A stretch of 64,000 nt of DNA from Nannocystis pusilla (GTDB lineage Bacteria; Myxococcota_A; Polyangia; Nannocystales; Nannocystaceae): contig NZ_JAPNKE010000002.1 in NCBI RefSeq assembly GCF_026626665.1, positions 662,501 through 726,500 on the forward strand, read 5' to 3'. A program made the position numbers and the translations under genes. Below the pieces are notes generated by a model. The model worked only from the letters and a program-made list of their open reading frames with translations. It was not told where the DNA came from and ran no database searches. The stretch's first letter is position 1. Each line of letters opens with the position of its first letter. This document shows, piece by piece, positions 30,751 to 39,698 of this stretch.

Positions 30751-31081
30751 GGGTCTGTCCTCCGCGTGCCTGCCGTCGAGCAGGCACCCCGTCCGGGGTG
30801 GCGGAGCGGGCAGGCTCTGGAACAGCCGCCACGACTCTCGGAGCCAACCATCCTAGCAGAAGCGGCGCGTCGACAAGGCAGCGGAGCGGCGCGGCTCCCG
30901 AACGGCCCGGGACGCACGGCGCCCGCGGCATCGCAGACGCGGCGCTGCGAGCGGCAGGAGGCAGAGCCGCAGGCCCATCCTGATCCAGGCCGATCGGCGG
31001 CGGCCTCCGCTGCTGCCGCGGGCCGCGCCGGGACCGCCGCGGCGCGAGCGCGCTGAGCCGCCGATACGAGCGCGTGAGACG

Positions 31082-31390
31082 GGCCCGAGACCTTCCAGTC
31101 CACCGCGCTGCGGCTCGCAGCGCCGACAACGATCGAAGCGGCGCGCTGCGTCACCGCCGACCTCGTCGAGCACTACGACGTCCGCCACAGCGCCCTCGGC
31201 TACATCGCGCCCAGCGCCGAGCTCGCAGGCCGCGAGGCCGTCGTCTTCGCCGGGCGCGACCGCAAACTCGATGCTGCCCGAGCGCTCCGCCGTCGACGCC
31301 GAGAACTTGCTCGCCCACACCGGACCCGCCATCATCCCGGCGAGACTTGTCCTGCCGCGAGTCCGCAGGCTGCCCCTCTCGGTGGCATGC
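31082..31390 (+). pseudogene. fragment of an unrecognised gene in a 700-bp gap
   Basis: One frame gives a protein-like stretch of about 60 residues (TADLVEHYDVRHSALGYIAP, then AGREAVVFAG), continued in the next frame as NSMLPERSAVDAENLLAHTG. No start codon is in reach. It looks like the remains of a gene or one broken by an indel. The rest of 30751-31445 shows no gene. Confidence 0.3.
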
Positions 31391-31445
31391 ACGCTGAATC
31401 GCCCTCCATTTGGGAGGCGTTGCTCAGCGTGATACACGTGACCGC

Positions 31446-32051
31446 ATGGCACGCCAGAGATCCGGGATGATCGTCGCCGCCGTCGCCGCCCTCTGGGCGC
31501 TCGCCCCGGCACGCGGCGATGCTTGCGAAAACGCCGTGCTCGCGACGGACAAGAGCGTCGCCTCCGTGAAGGAGGCCGAGGTGAGCCTCGACGGCGGCGA
31601 CCCGCTGAAGGCGCGCCGCAGGATCCAGGAGATCCTCGGCGGCGCGGATGAGTTCGACGAGCGGACGCCGAGCGCCAAGGGCCTCACCAAGCGTGCCCAA
31701 CGCATCATCGCGCTGGCGAACGTCCGGCTCGACGACCTCCGGAGCGAACACCGCAAGGTCTTCCTCGACAACGCCGTCTGGGTGCTCTCGCGGCTCGCCG
31801 ATGACAGCCCGGGCGACGCTGCAAAGAAGGCCGACCTCGCCGAGGCGCTCGCCAAGACCAACCCTGGCAAGGCCAGGAAGATCCTCGAGGACCTCGCCAA
31901 GCGCGATGTCGTGGCGACCCCCTACGCCTACGCCGCCCTCGCCCGCCTGCGCGCCTCGGACGGCGACGAGAAGGGCCGCGACGAGGCGATGGCCAGGTGC
32001 AAGCAGATGGCGAAGCCCGAGAAGGTCAGGTCGATCTGCAAGCTCAAGTAG
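31446..32051 (+). CDS. small exported helical protein
   Basis: A 201-residue protein with a signal peptide (MIVAAVAALWALAPARGDAC), then a helical body with TPR-like spacing (GDPLKARRRIQEILGGADEF, PGKARKILEDLAKRD, YAYAALARLRASDGDEKGRDEAMARCKQMA). It is probably periplasmic and may bind partners through its helices. The start ATG 31446 is chosen because MARQRSGM leads into the signal peptide. Cys residues at both ends (DAC, SICKLK) could form a disulfide. Family not recognised. Confidence 0.65.
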   Translation: MARQRSGMIVAAVAALWALAPARGDACENAVLATDKSVASVKEAEVSLDGGDPLKARRRIQEILGGADEFDERTPSAKGLTKRAQRIIALANVRLDDLRSEHRKVFLDNAVWVLSRLADDSPGDAAKKADLAEALAKTNPGKARKILEDLAKRDVVATPYAYAALARLRASDGDEKGRDEAMARCKQMAKPEKVRSICKLK

Positions 32052-32170
32052 GGGGCTCGCTTCATCGTCGCACGCCGCAAGTGCGACGCTCGTCGGGGTC
32101 GGCATGACGGGTCCGAAGGACGTCGGGCCACGCCGATCGCGGCGGCTTTTCGGTGAATGACCTTCGGGAC

Positions 32171-32185
32171 ATGTCCGAAAGACAG
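32171..32185. repeat. copy of the TGTCC/GGACA palindrome
   Basis: ATGTCCGAAAGACAG, overlapping CTTCGGGACATGTCCGAA at about 32162-32179, in the gap between the exported helical protein and the DUF2169 gene. It belongs to the dispersed short-palindrome family also seen at 1215, 1338, 51916 and 53797. Confidence 0.55.
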
Positions 32186-32201
32186 CGCGCCGGCGGTCCG
32201 C

Positions 32202-33368
32202 TCAATCGCGCCAGGCCACGCGCATCGGCATCTTCAAGAATCTTGTGGGGCGTGACGCCGTCGCGTCGGGCCGCAGCCGCGCCACACGACTGTCAGGCGC
32301 CGGCGATCGGGCGCGAGCAGGAGGGTGTGGAGGACCGGTTCGACGGCTTGCACCGCGCCGCCCTTGCGGGCGTCGATCGCCGCTCGGGCGCGGTGGGGAC
32401 GCGCAGCTCGAGGCGAGGGCGACGCGGGTGGATGTGCTGGAGGACGATCGCCTCGCCGCCGCGCAAGTAGGGCAGCTGCAGGGTGAGAGAGGCGCCGTTG
32501 CTGACCTCGAGGGCGTGGTGCGGCGGCTTTTGCCGTCGCCGGCGGCGAGGGCGGGCGGCACGAGGCCGCGCGCGACCTCGGCGGGCGGGCGATCGAAGTC
32601 GCCGGCGACGGGCACGACGCCGAGCATGGCGACCCGCGGGTACCAGCCGTAGTCGATCCAGTCGGTCCCGCGCGGCAGGGGCATGCGGTGCCAGTGCATG
32701 AAGTCGCCGACGGCCAGGCGATCGGTGCGGACGGGGTCGTCGGGGTCCTCGATCTGCGGCAGCTCGAGCGCCTCGACGGCCGCGCGCGTGGGTTCGATCA
32801 GGTAGCCGCGGCCGTGGGGGTTGCGCGGGTAGAGATAGGGCGAGGCGGCGTCGAGCTGCGCGTCGGTCATGCCGTGGAAGCGCGGGTCCTCGCGCGCGGG
32901 GTTGCCCTGGTGCGCCTCGTAGACGCGGTCGCGGCCGCCGTAGGCGTGGGTGTAGCGCAGCGGCACGCGCTCGATCGCGGTCGCGGCGGAGAAGCGGAGC
33001 TCGCCGGTCGGCGCGAGGGCGCAGCGACGCTCGCCGACGACGCGCAGGCGAGTGGTGCGACCGGCGACCGCGACCTCGGCGTCGACCCGCGCGGCCGTGC
33101 CGTCGCCGTAGACGTGGCCCTGGACGACGACGTCGGTGCGCAGCTTGTACATGTACGTGTCGATGTCGGCGACCAGCAGCTCGGGGAAGGCGGGGTCCCA
33201 CTCGGGCGCGAGGACGAAGCCGGGCTGCTCGTCGGCAGGGCCGAGGCGGCCGGCGTCGTCGAACTCGTAGGTGCGCTTGGCGAGGATCTCGAGCGCCCAG
33301 CGACCGTCGGGCAGACGGACGGACAGCTGGGTGCCGGTGTCGGAGGGGGCGGTCTGGACTCGCGTCAT
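32202..33368 (-). CDS. DUF2169 family protein (T6SS-associated), frameshifted
   Basis: About 388 codons. The N-terminal part matches DUF2169: LPDGRWALEILAKRTYEF, YTHAYGGRDRVYEAHQGNPARE, NPHGRGYLIEPTRA. DUF2169 proteins accompany VgrG/PAAR modules and are thought to help load effectors on the spike. The C-terminal third moves between frames (near 32500-32540 and again around 32270-32400), the last residues reading MPMRVAWRD. ATG 33368 overlaps the stop of the DUF4150 gene as ATGA, so the genes are co-translated in the island. Confidence 0.75.
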   Translation of the reverse strand: MTRVQTAPSDTGTQLSVRLPDGRWALEILAKRTYEFDDAGRLGPADEQPGFVLAPEWDPAFPELLVADIDTYMYKLRTDVVVQGHVYGDGTAARVDAEVAVAGRTTRLRVVGERRCALAPTGELRFSAATAIERVPLRYTHAYGGRDRVYEAHQGNPAREDPRFHGMTDAQLDAASPYLYPRNPHGRGYLIEPTRAAVEALELPQIEDPDDPVRTDRLAVGDFMHWHRMPLPRGTDWIDYGWYPRVAMLGVVPVAGDFDRPPAEVARGLVPPALAAGDGKSRRTTPSRSATAPLSPCSCPTCAAARRSSSSTSTRVALASSCASPPRPSGDRRPQGRRGASRRTGPPHPPARARSPAPDSRVARLRPDATASRPTRFLKMPMRVAWRD

Positions 33369-34338
33369 GATCCTGCCTGCGGCTGCTCGCGCGGGGCGCC
33401 GAACTCCTCGATACCGCTGAGGCTCAGGAGGTCCATGCCGAGCATGCGGACGAAGGACAGCGGCACCTCCATGCCGAGTTCGAAGAACATGTCCAGCGCC
33501 ATGTCGAGGAGGAGCTCTGCTTCGTCGGCGTCCCCGCGGTCTGGGGTCGATGCCCTCCCGCAGTCGGGGCGGTCTTGCCGGGCTGGCCCGAGGGCCGCGC
33601 GGATTGCCAGCGAGGGGGCGCGTTCTGGGGTCGGTGACCGCTTGCGGTCGGGACGGTCTTGCCGGGCTGGCCCGAGGGCCGCGCGGATTGCCAGCGCGGG
33701 GGCGCGTTCTTGGCGGCGGCGGACGTCGTGGATGAGGCGGAGGTCTTGGCGGCGTTCTTGGCGGCTGTCCTGGAGGCCATCTTGGCGGAGATTTTGGCGC
33801 CGATCGGGTTCATCACCCGCCGGGTGACGAAGCCGCTGGCCCAGTTGGCGGCGTTCTGCCCGGCGAACTCGAGGGCGGCGTCGAAGATCATGCAGGCGGC
33901 GCCGAACAGGATGTCGAACGGCGACATCCAGGTGAAGTGGGTGGTGATGCAGAGGACGAGGCCGGTCGGCAGCGACACCGGCTCCTGACAGTTGGCGTTG
34001 AGGCCGACCGCGACCAGCAACGCGGCGGCGCACGGCTGACCCTCGTGGGTGTAGGCGCTGGCGCCGAAGTAGGAGACGGAGGAGCTGAACAGGACGTCGA
34101 GCGGGGTGAGGAGGCTCGGCGCGCCGATGTGCGGGATGCCGGGGCCGATGTCGCTGCCGCGCTGGACCGTCAGGCCGTGGAAGGTCTGGCTGGTCGGCGC
34201 GAGCATCGGCGTCAGCGGCTGGAGGCCGTTGAGGACCATGACCGTGACATAAGGGACTGGTTTGGGCAGCGGGAGCGGGGCGCCCGGCGGCCAGCAGATG
34301 TGATGATCGATGCCGATCATCAGGTCCCAGTTCTTCAT
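33365..34338 (-). CDS. DUF4150 / PAAR-like protein with repetitive tail, frameshifted
   Basis: The N-terminal 140 residues match PAAR-like DUF4150: MKNWDLMIGIDHHICWPPGAP, PLPKPVPYVTV, GSDIGPGIPHIG and HEGQPCAAALLV. PAAR proteins cap the VgrG trimer and sharpen the T6SS spike. A hydrophobic segment (SPFDILFGAACMIFDAAL) follows, then an Ala/Lys-rich region and two copies of a 28-residue repeat (NAPPRWQSARPSGQPG...). An indel near 33530-33545 moves the last 58 residues (DMALDMFFELGMEVPLSFVRM...) to the next frame. Start ATG 34338. It lies between two DUF2169 genes on the same strand. Confidence 0.78.
33540..33710. repeat. 84-bp tandem repeat in the DUF4150 gene
   Basis: Two adjacent copies encode 28 residues each (starting NAPPRWQSARPSGQPGKT). 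The second copy differs by only a few substitutions. The period is a multiple of three, so copy number can change without breaking the frame. Confidence 0.8.
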
Positions 34339-34361
34339 CACTGCGAACACTGCGAGGCCTC

Positions 34362-35331
34362 TCAGTCGGGCTCGACGAGCCGAAGGGTGCAGCTGCGCCG
34401 CTGGTGCGGCGTGACCACGTAGCGGAACGGATAGCGGTAGGTGAGGAAGACGCGGCGGGCGTCGGCGTCGACGCCGATCTGGTCGAGCACCGGGGTGCGC
34501 TCGCCGCCGTCGTCGCCGATCTGCACGCCCACGCGGAGGTCGATGCGCGGCAAGGTGAAGACGAGCGGGCCGTCCTCGCGGACGCCATGGACGACCACCG
34601 AATCGCCGGGGCGGGCGCGCGGGGCGATCATGTTCGGAAAGGCGTCGTTGAAGAAGCCGGGGCGGATCTGGCGGACCGCGCCGGTGGCCTCGTCGAGCTC
34701 GAGGCCGCGGCGCACCCGCGGGCCGAAGTGTTGCGGGCAGGTGCCGGTGCCGACCGGCTCGGGGCGGTCGTCCCAGGCGCGGATCGGGGCGGCGGGATCT
34801 TCGAGGTTGGGCAGCAGGCCGCCGCGCGCGCGACCGCTCGAGGTAGAAGCCGCGACCGCCGGGGTTGTCGGGGTAGGCCACCTCGAGGCCGTCCCACTCG
34901 TCGGCGCCGCCGTAGGCGTGCGCGAGGGTCAACGGGACCGAAGCGACGGGCTCGGGCGCGGAGGGCACGAGGCCGGCGACGCCGCTCCGCCACACGCGCT
35001 CGCCCCACGCGACGAGGTCGGCGCGCCAGGTGCGACCGATCTGGACCGAGACGTCGATGCGCGGGACGGGGCGCCCGCGGTCGCTGCGAGCGGCGCCGAA
35101 GATCAGGACGTCGACGCCGTCGCGGACGAACCGCTGGTCGCTCGGCATGGGCCCGAGCGGGCCCTGATACGGGCCGGCGGAGACCGGCCACGGCTGCGCG
35201 TCGGCGGGGCGCAGGCGGCCGTCGACGATGTCGTGGGTGACGCGGACGATGAGGCCGGCGAGGACCCGCTCCTCGTCGATGCAGCCGCGGAACAAGTGCG
35301 CAGGGTAAGGAGTGGCGTTGTGAAGCTTCAT
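34362..35331 (-). CDS. second DUF2169 family protein, frameshifted
   Basis: About 323 residues. The N-terminal part has MKLHNATPYPAHLFRGCIDEE, then LTLAHAYGGADEWDGLEVAY and NPGGRGFYLERSRA, the DUF2169 signature. An indel near 34830-34860 moves to the frame of CPQHFGPRVRRGLELDEATG and FNDAFPNMIAPRARPGD, ending LVEPD. A T6SS accessory, probably an adaptor for loading effectors on the VgrG/PAAR spike. Two different DUF2169 genes flank the DUF4150 gene, which suggests each serves a different cargo or spike part. Confidence 0.78.
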
Positions 35332-35348
35332 CGCGTGCGGCTCCGACG

Positions 35349-35564
35349 TCAGCCCTTGTCGTGTGCGCCGGGCAGCAGCGGCGGCTCGTTGCGCGGGCCG
35401 GAGTCGCGGACGATCCGGAGCCCGGTGTCGTCGCGGAAGCGGCTGCGGGCGAGCGGGACGGGCTCACCCGCGGCGAGGGCAGCGCGGATCTTCTCGTGAC
35501 GCGCCCTGGCAGCGGCCTGGAGCCGCGCCACGACGTCTGCGGAATCGTCGGTGCCGTCGGTCAT
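35349..35564 (-). CDS. small protein downstream of the ADP-ribosyltransferase toxin
   Basis: A 71-residue, mostly helical, charged protein (VVARLQAAARARHEKIRAALAAGEPV, then RSRFRDDTGLRIVRDSGPRNE). ATG 35564 is preferred over the GTG at 35573 because GGAGGAG lies 8 nt upstream. It starts 6 bp beyond the toxin stop, with its ribosome binding site inside the toxin gene's last codons, so the two are coupled. Position suggests an immunity or adaptor protein, but it is shorter than most immunity proteins to ADP-ribosyltransferases and I do not recognise the family. Confidence 0.6.
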   Translation of the reverse strand: MTDGTDDSADVVARLQAAARARHEKIRAALAAGEPVPLARSRFRDDTGLRIVRDSGPRNEPPLLPGAHDKG

Positions 35565-35569
35565 GACGA

Positions 35570-36923
35570 TCACTCCTCCACCAGATAGATCACGTCCCGG
35601 ACGACCTTCACGAGCTTGGGTGGGTCTTCATCCCAGGTCTTCGACTTGTCCCACTCGTGGACCTCCATCTTCTCGCGATGGGCGACGCGGAACCTGGTGT
35701 TGGACGGGAACAGGACCTCGGACTCGCGCCCGGAATGGAGGTCGGGCGGGTATTTCGCTTTCTTTGGATCGAGCTTGTGGTGGCCGTAGTAGGATAGATC
35801 CTCGACGTAGGCGCCGGTCTTCGACTCGATGTAGATCTCGTGCTGCTTGCGGAAGGCGACCGGGGTGTCGCTCGCCGCCGACGTGCTCGTGAAGCCCGGA
35901 TCGGAGACGTGCGCGCCTTTCTGCCACTGCTGGTCGATGGCCTCCGGGAGGTCGCAGCCGCGGACCACCGTCTTCTTGTACTTCGGGAGCTTGGCCAGCG
36001 CCGCGTTCACCGTCCGCGCGTAGCCGCCCCACTTGGGATCCGGGTCGTGGTTGCGCAGGGCGGTGTTGACCTTGTCGAAATCATCCCCGGTGTAGCGGAG
36101 CACCGCGTGCAGTTCGGCGTCGGGGATGTGGCCGTAGACCTTCGGCCAGGACGTCTTGAGGTGTGAAATCCAGGCGAGCTCGGCTTCCTCGGTGAATCCT
36201 TCATTCCCCTCCGAGGCCGACTTGAAGTGGGCGATGTCCTCGGACGTCGCATCCGGCTGATTCGGGGGGCTGCATCGTCTCGTCCCACCAATCGGGCGCC
36301 CCGTCGGTCTTGCCGGGTGGACCGGGACGACCGGCCGGCGGCTGGTTCGAGTCAATCTTGTCGGGCTGACCCGCGGGCTGGCCGGTCGGCGGTTGGTTCG
36401 AGTCAGTCTTGCCGGGTTGTCCGGGCTGAGCATTCGGCTGCTTGCTCGGGTCGGTCTTGCCGGGCTGGCCGGGCTTCTTGCTCGCGCCGAAGTTCGACCC
36501 TGCGAACTGCCCGCTCGCCGGCCCGCCGCTCGACTGGAAGCTGATCGTCGGCGGGAAGCTCGGCGAGAAGATCATCTGTCCCATCGACCATGTCCCTCCG
36601 GCCGGCTTCGCAGCCGGGGCCGTCGACGCGAAGCCCGAGGCCTTCGGACCCGCCTGCGACTTCGGCCCGATGAGCCCCGAGAGAAAGCCGAGGCCGCTGC
36701 CCTTTCCTGCGGGTGAATTGGCCGGCGCGGCGGCTTCGCCGGGCTGCGTCGCCGGGTTCGGCGGCGAGCCCTGCTGCGCCGACGCGGCACCTGCCGGCGC
36801 GAGGTTCGGCTGTTCGTGCGGCGATCCGTTGGGCGGCTCGGGCGGCGCGCCGTTCGGCGGCTCGTTCGGCGTCTTGATCGACTGCTTGAGCGGCCCCGGG
36901 GTGTTCTTGGTGAAGCTCGGCAC
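35570..36923 (-). CDS. T6SS effector: ADP-ribosyltransferase toxin with Pro-rich N-terminus, frameshifted
   Basis: About 451 residues. The N-terminal 220 are Pro/Gly/Ser-rich with Gly-Gln-Pro-Gly-Lys-Thr-Asp repeats and carry GGTWSMGQ at residues 109-116. A missing C in the C6 tract at 36264-36269 (plus-strand G run) shifts the frame. The C-terminal domain is an R-S-E type mono-ADP-ribosyltransferase: VVRG (arginine), GFTSTSAA (STS motif) and RESEVLFP (ExE-type glutamates). It should transfer ADP-ribose from NAD to arginine of a host or rival protein. No signal peptide; the 25-bp gap to vgrG implies delivery on the VgrG spike. The 71-residue gene after it may protect the producer. Confidence 0.8.
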
Positions 36924-36948
36924 GCCGATGGTTCTCCTGTTCGGGTCG

Positions 36949-39228
36949 TCAGAAGAAGCTGCCGAGGGCGTTGCCCATGTTGACGGTGACGAGCGCGCCG
37001 TCGATCGTGATGTTGCCGCCGGTGGCGATGCTGATCCCGCTGGGCGACAGGGTGATCGAGGCGCCGCCGGCGGACAGGGTGATCGTCGCGGCGCTGATCG
37101 TGAGGGCGCCCGTGACTGCGAGGGTGTCGGTGCCGCCGACCGTGGTGGTGCGGGTCCCGGTGACGCCGAGGCTGTGGTTGGCGCCGATCGTGACGATGGC
37201 GTCGGCGCCGATGGTCGCGGAGACCATCATGCCGGCGCTGTAGACCGTGCTGCCGACCACGGTGACGAACTGGTCGAGGCCGACCTCGAGCTTCTGGGCG
37301 CCGAGGACCTGGACGTGCTGGTTGCCGCCGACGGCGAGGGCGTTGTCCATCGCCGCCACGGTGAGGTGGTGGCCCGTGACGCTGACGGTCCGATCGCCGC
37401 CGACGACGGTGTCCTGCCCGCCGGCGACGGTGGTGCGCTGGTTGGCGTGGACCGTGGTCGTCTGGTCGCCGCCGATCGTATTGACCTGGTTGACGCCCAC
37501 GGTGCTGGCCTGATTGAGGCCGATGGTGTTGACCTGGTTCTGGCCGATGACGTTCGTCTGGTGCTGGCCGACGACCAGGCTCTGATCGACGCCGACCAGC
37601 ATCGTCTCGTTGTTGCCGACCGACGCCGCGCGGTCGACCAGCACGTCCTCGCTCTGGTTGTTGCGCACGGTGAGGGCGTCGTCGCGGCCGACGTCGCGGG
37701 TGGCGTCCTGGAGGACGACGGTGTTCATGTCGAGCTGGGCGTGGATGAACACCTCCTCGGCGCCCTTCGCGTCCTCGAAGCGGAGCTCGTTGAAGCCGCC
37801 GCCGCCGGGCGAGGACTCGCTCTTGATCGTGCTCTTGGTCTTCTCGTCGGGCAGCGGGTACGGCGGCGTGCGCGTGCCGTCGTAGATCCGCCCGGTGATG
37901 ATCGGCCGGTTGGGGTCGCCCTCGATGAACTCGACCAGGACCTCGTGGCCGATCCGCGGGATGAACATCGCGCCGAAGTTGGTGCCGGCCCACGCCTGGC
38001 TGACGCGGACCCAGCACGAGCTCGTCTCGTCGAACGGCGCGGCGCGGTCCCAGTGGAACTGCACCTTCACGCGCGCCTGCTCGTCGACGTAGATCTCCTC
38101 GCCCGCGGGGCCGACGACGGTGGCCGTCTGGACGCCGCGGATCGACGGGACCGCGGTGATCCGCGGCGGTCGATAGGGGGTCTCGATCGGGAGGGCGACG
38201 AAGTCGTTGGTGTAGGCGAGCGCGGCCTGGGCGTAGACGATCTTCGTCTGCTCGCCGCGGTGGACGATGCGGATGACGTGGTAGTCGCCGTCGAGCTCGC
38301 CCCGCATGTGGCCCTCGAGGGTGAAGGAGTGGCCGGGGACGAGGCGCGGGCAGTCGCTCGTGCCGGTCGCGACCTTGCCCGGCACGCGCGCCTCCTCGAG
38401 GCGGACCTTGGCGCGCGTGGTGGCGAGGCCCGGGTCGCGCAGGCCGGCGGGCGCGTCGTAGAGCTCGAGCTGGGCGTAATCGCGGCCCTGGTCGCGGCCC
38501 TCGACGTCCTGCGAGGCGTGGAGGTCGTAGTCGCGGACGACGGCGGCGCCGGGGACGATCTGTCGGCCGAGCGCGAACACCTTCACGTGCTCGCCGCCGC
38601 GGACCTGCTCGTCGATGCGGAACGAGAGCTTCGGGTCGCCCTCGATCTTGACCCGCCCGGTGTTGATGTCGGACAGCACGAGCGTGTGCCCGGAGTCGCC
38701 GTGCTCGAAGTAAAAGGCGATGCCGTCCTCCTCCATCAGCCGGCGGACGAACGCGAAGTCGCTCTCGCGGTACTGCACGCAGTAGTCCCGCGCCGCGTAG
38801 CTGCTGCCGAGGCGGGCCTGGAACGCGACGCCGGCCTCGGAAAGCACGGTCTGCAGGATCGCCGGCGTCGTCGTCTGCTGGAAGATCCGGCTGTTGCGGC
38901 GGAACTGCATGCGCCACATCGCCGGCACCAGCGTGATGCGGTAGAGCGACCGCGGCGGGGCCTCGCCGGCGTACTCGGCCCCGCAGATCAGGCCGTGGAC
39001 GGTGCGGGGGCTGCGATCGACGCCGGCGAGGCGCAGCCTCGCGGTCGCGCCCACGAGCTCGTCGACGTCGACGTAGCGCGAGGCGACCTCGATCTTGAAC
39101 TCGTAGAGCTCCGAGACGGCCTCGACCCCGGAGAACTGCAGCACCCAGTAGGGATTGATCGAGCCGTCGACCTCGAAGCGGGCCGAGTTGCCGCCGATCA
39201 TGCTCGCGGCGAGCAGTTCAGACTCCAC
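36949..39228 (-). CDS. vgrG: VgrG spike protein
   Basis: A 759-residue T6SS spike subunit. The N-terminal gp27-like part (about 10-370) includes YRITLVPAMWRMQFRRNSRIFQ and YCVQYRESDFAFVRRLMEEDGIAFYF. The gp5 OB-fold (about 410-490) has VQFHWDR and WVRVSQAWAGTNFGAMFIPRIGHEVLVEFIEGDPNRP. It continues into a long beta-helix with VGxNQT-type repeats (about 570-730). The GTG at 39228 is chosen for GGAGGGG upstream and because VESELLAASMIGG leads into the first strand; the longer frame to 39318 has no signal. It is the first gene of the effector operon and probably carries the ADP-ribosyltransferase toxin. Confidence 0.93.
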   Translation of the reverse strand: MESELLAASMIGGNSARFEVDGSINPYWVLQFSGVEAVSELYEFKIEVASRYVDVDELVGATARLRLAGVDRSPRTVHGLICGAEYAGEAPPRSLYRITLVPAMWRMQFRRNSRIFQQTTTPAILQTVLSEAGVAFQARLGSSYAARDYCVQYRESDFAFVRRLMEEDGIAFYFEHGDSGHTLVLSDINTGRVKIEGDPKLSFRIDEQVRGGEHVKVFALGRQIVPGAAVVRDYDLHASQDVEGRDQGRDYAQLELYDAPAGLRDPGLATTRAKVRLEEARVPGKVATGTSDCPRLVPGHSFTLEGHMRGELDGDYHVIRIVHRGEQTKIVYAQAALAYTNDFVALPIETPYRPPRITAVPSIRGVQTATVVGPAGEEIYVDEQARVKVQFHWDRAAPFDETSSCWVRVSQAWAGTNFGAMFIPRIGHEVLVEFIEGDPNRPIITGRIYDGTRTPPYPLPDEKTKSTIKSESSPGGGGFNELRFEDAKGAEEVFIHAQLDMNTVVLQDATRDVGRDDALTVRNNQSEDVLVDRAASVGNNETMLVGVDQSLVVGQHQTNVIGQNQVNTIGLNQASTVGVNQVNTIGGDQTTTVHANQRTTVAGGQDTVVGGDRTVSVTGHHLTVAAMDNALAVGGNQHVQVLGAQKLEVGLDQFVTVVGSTVYSAGMMVSATIGADAIVTIGANHSLGVTGTRTTTVGGTDTLAVTGALTISAATITLSAGGASITLSPSGISIATGGNITIDGALVTVNMGNALGSFF

Positions 39229-39698
39229 GTCGTCCCCTCCGGCCCGGCATCGTCGTCGGCAACATATCCATTGTCCCGCGGTGGTTTCAAGCCGCGAACG
39301 ATCGATGTGTCCGCGCATTCGACTTCACGGGATGAATTCGCACTGGCGCGATCACGGCCCGCGCGAGCCGCGGTGGGTATTCGCAGTCGTGACGCCGAAC
39401 CACACGCAGAGCGGTCCAGGGGCGCGATCGCGGCGGTTTCGATGAATGCGCGGTGCGGGCTCCGCGGTGTCGCGCGCGATTGCTCGTAGTGCGAACCACT
39501 CCTTTAAAGCACAGACTTCGGCGCGAGCGATTAAACATAGCGGACTCGGCTTTGTCGGCGCACGGGCCCGGGCACCGGCCCGCGGTCAGGGTGACGCCGG
39601 CGCGGCGCCGGAGATCGAGCGCTGGACAGCGCGGTCGCGATCTTCTACGATTGCGAAATGTGCGGAGGGCGTTCGCCCGCCGCGCGGAGGGCGTAATC
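39229..39698. other. divergent intergenic region between vgrG and tssC
   Basis: About 470 bp. No frame has family signal and no sigma-54 consensus (TGGCAC-N5-TTGC) was found. An AT-rich patch at about 39490-39540 may hold the tssC promoter. Confidence 0.4.
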
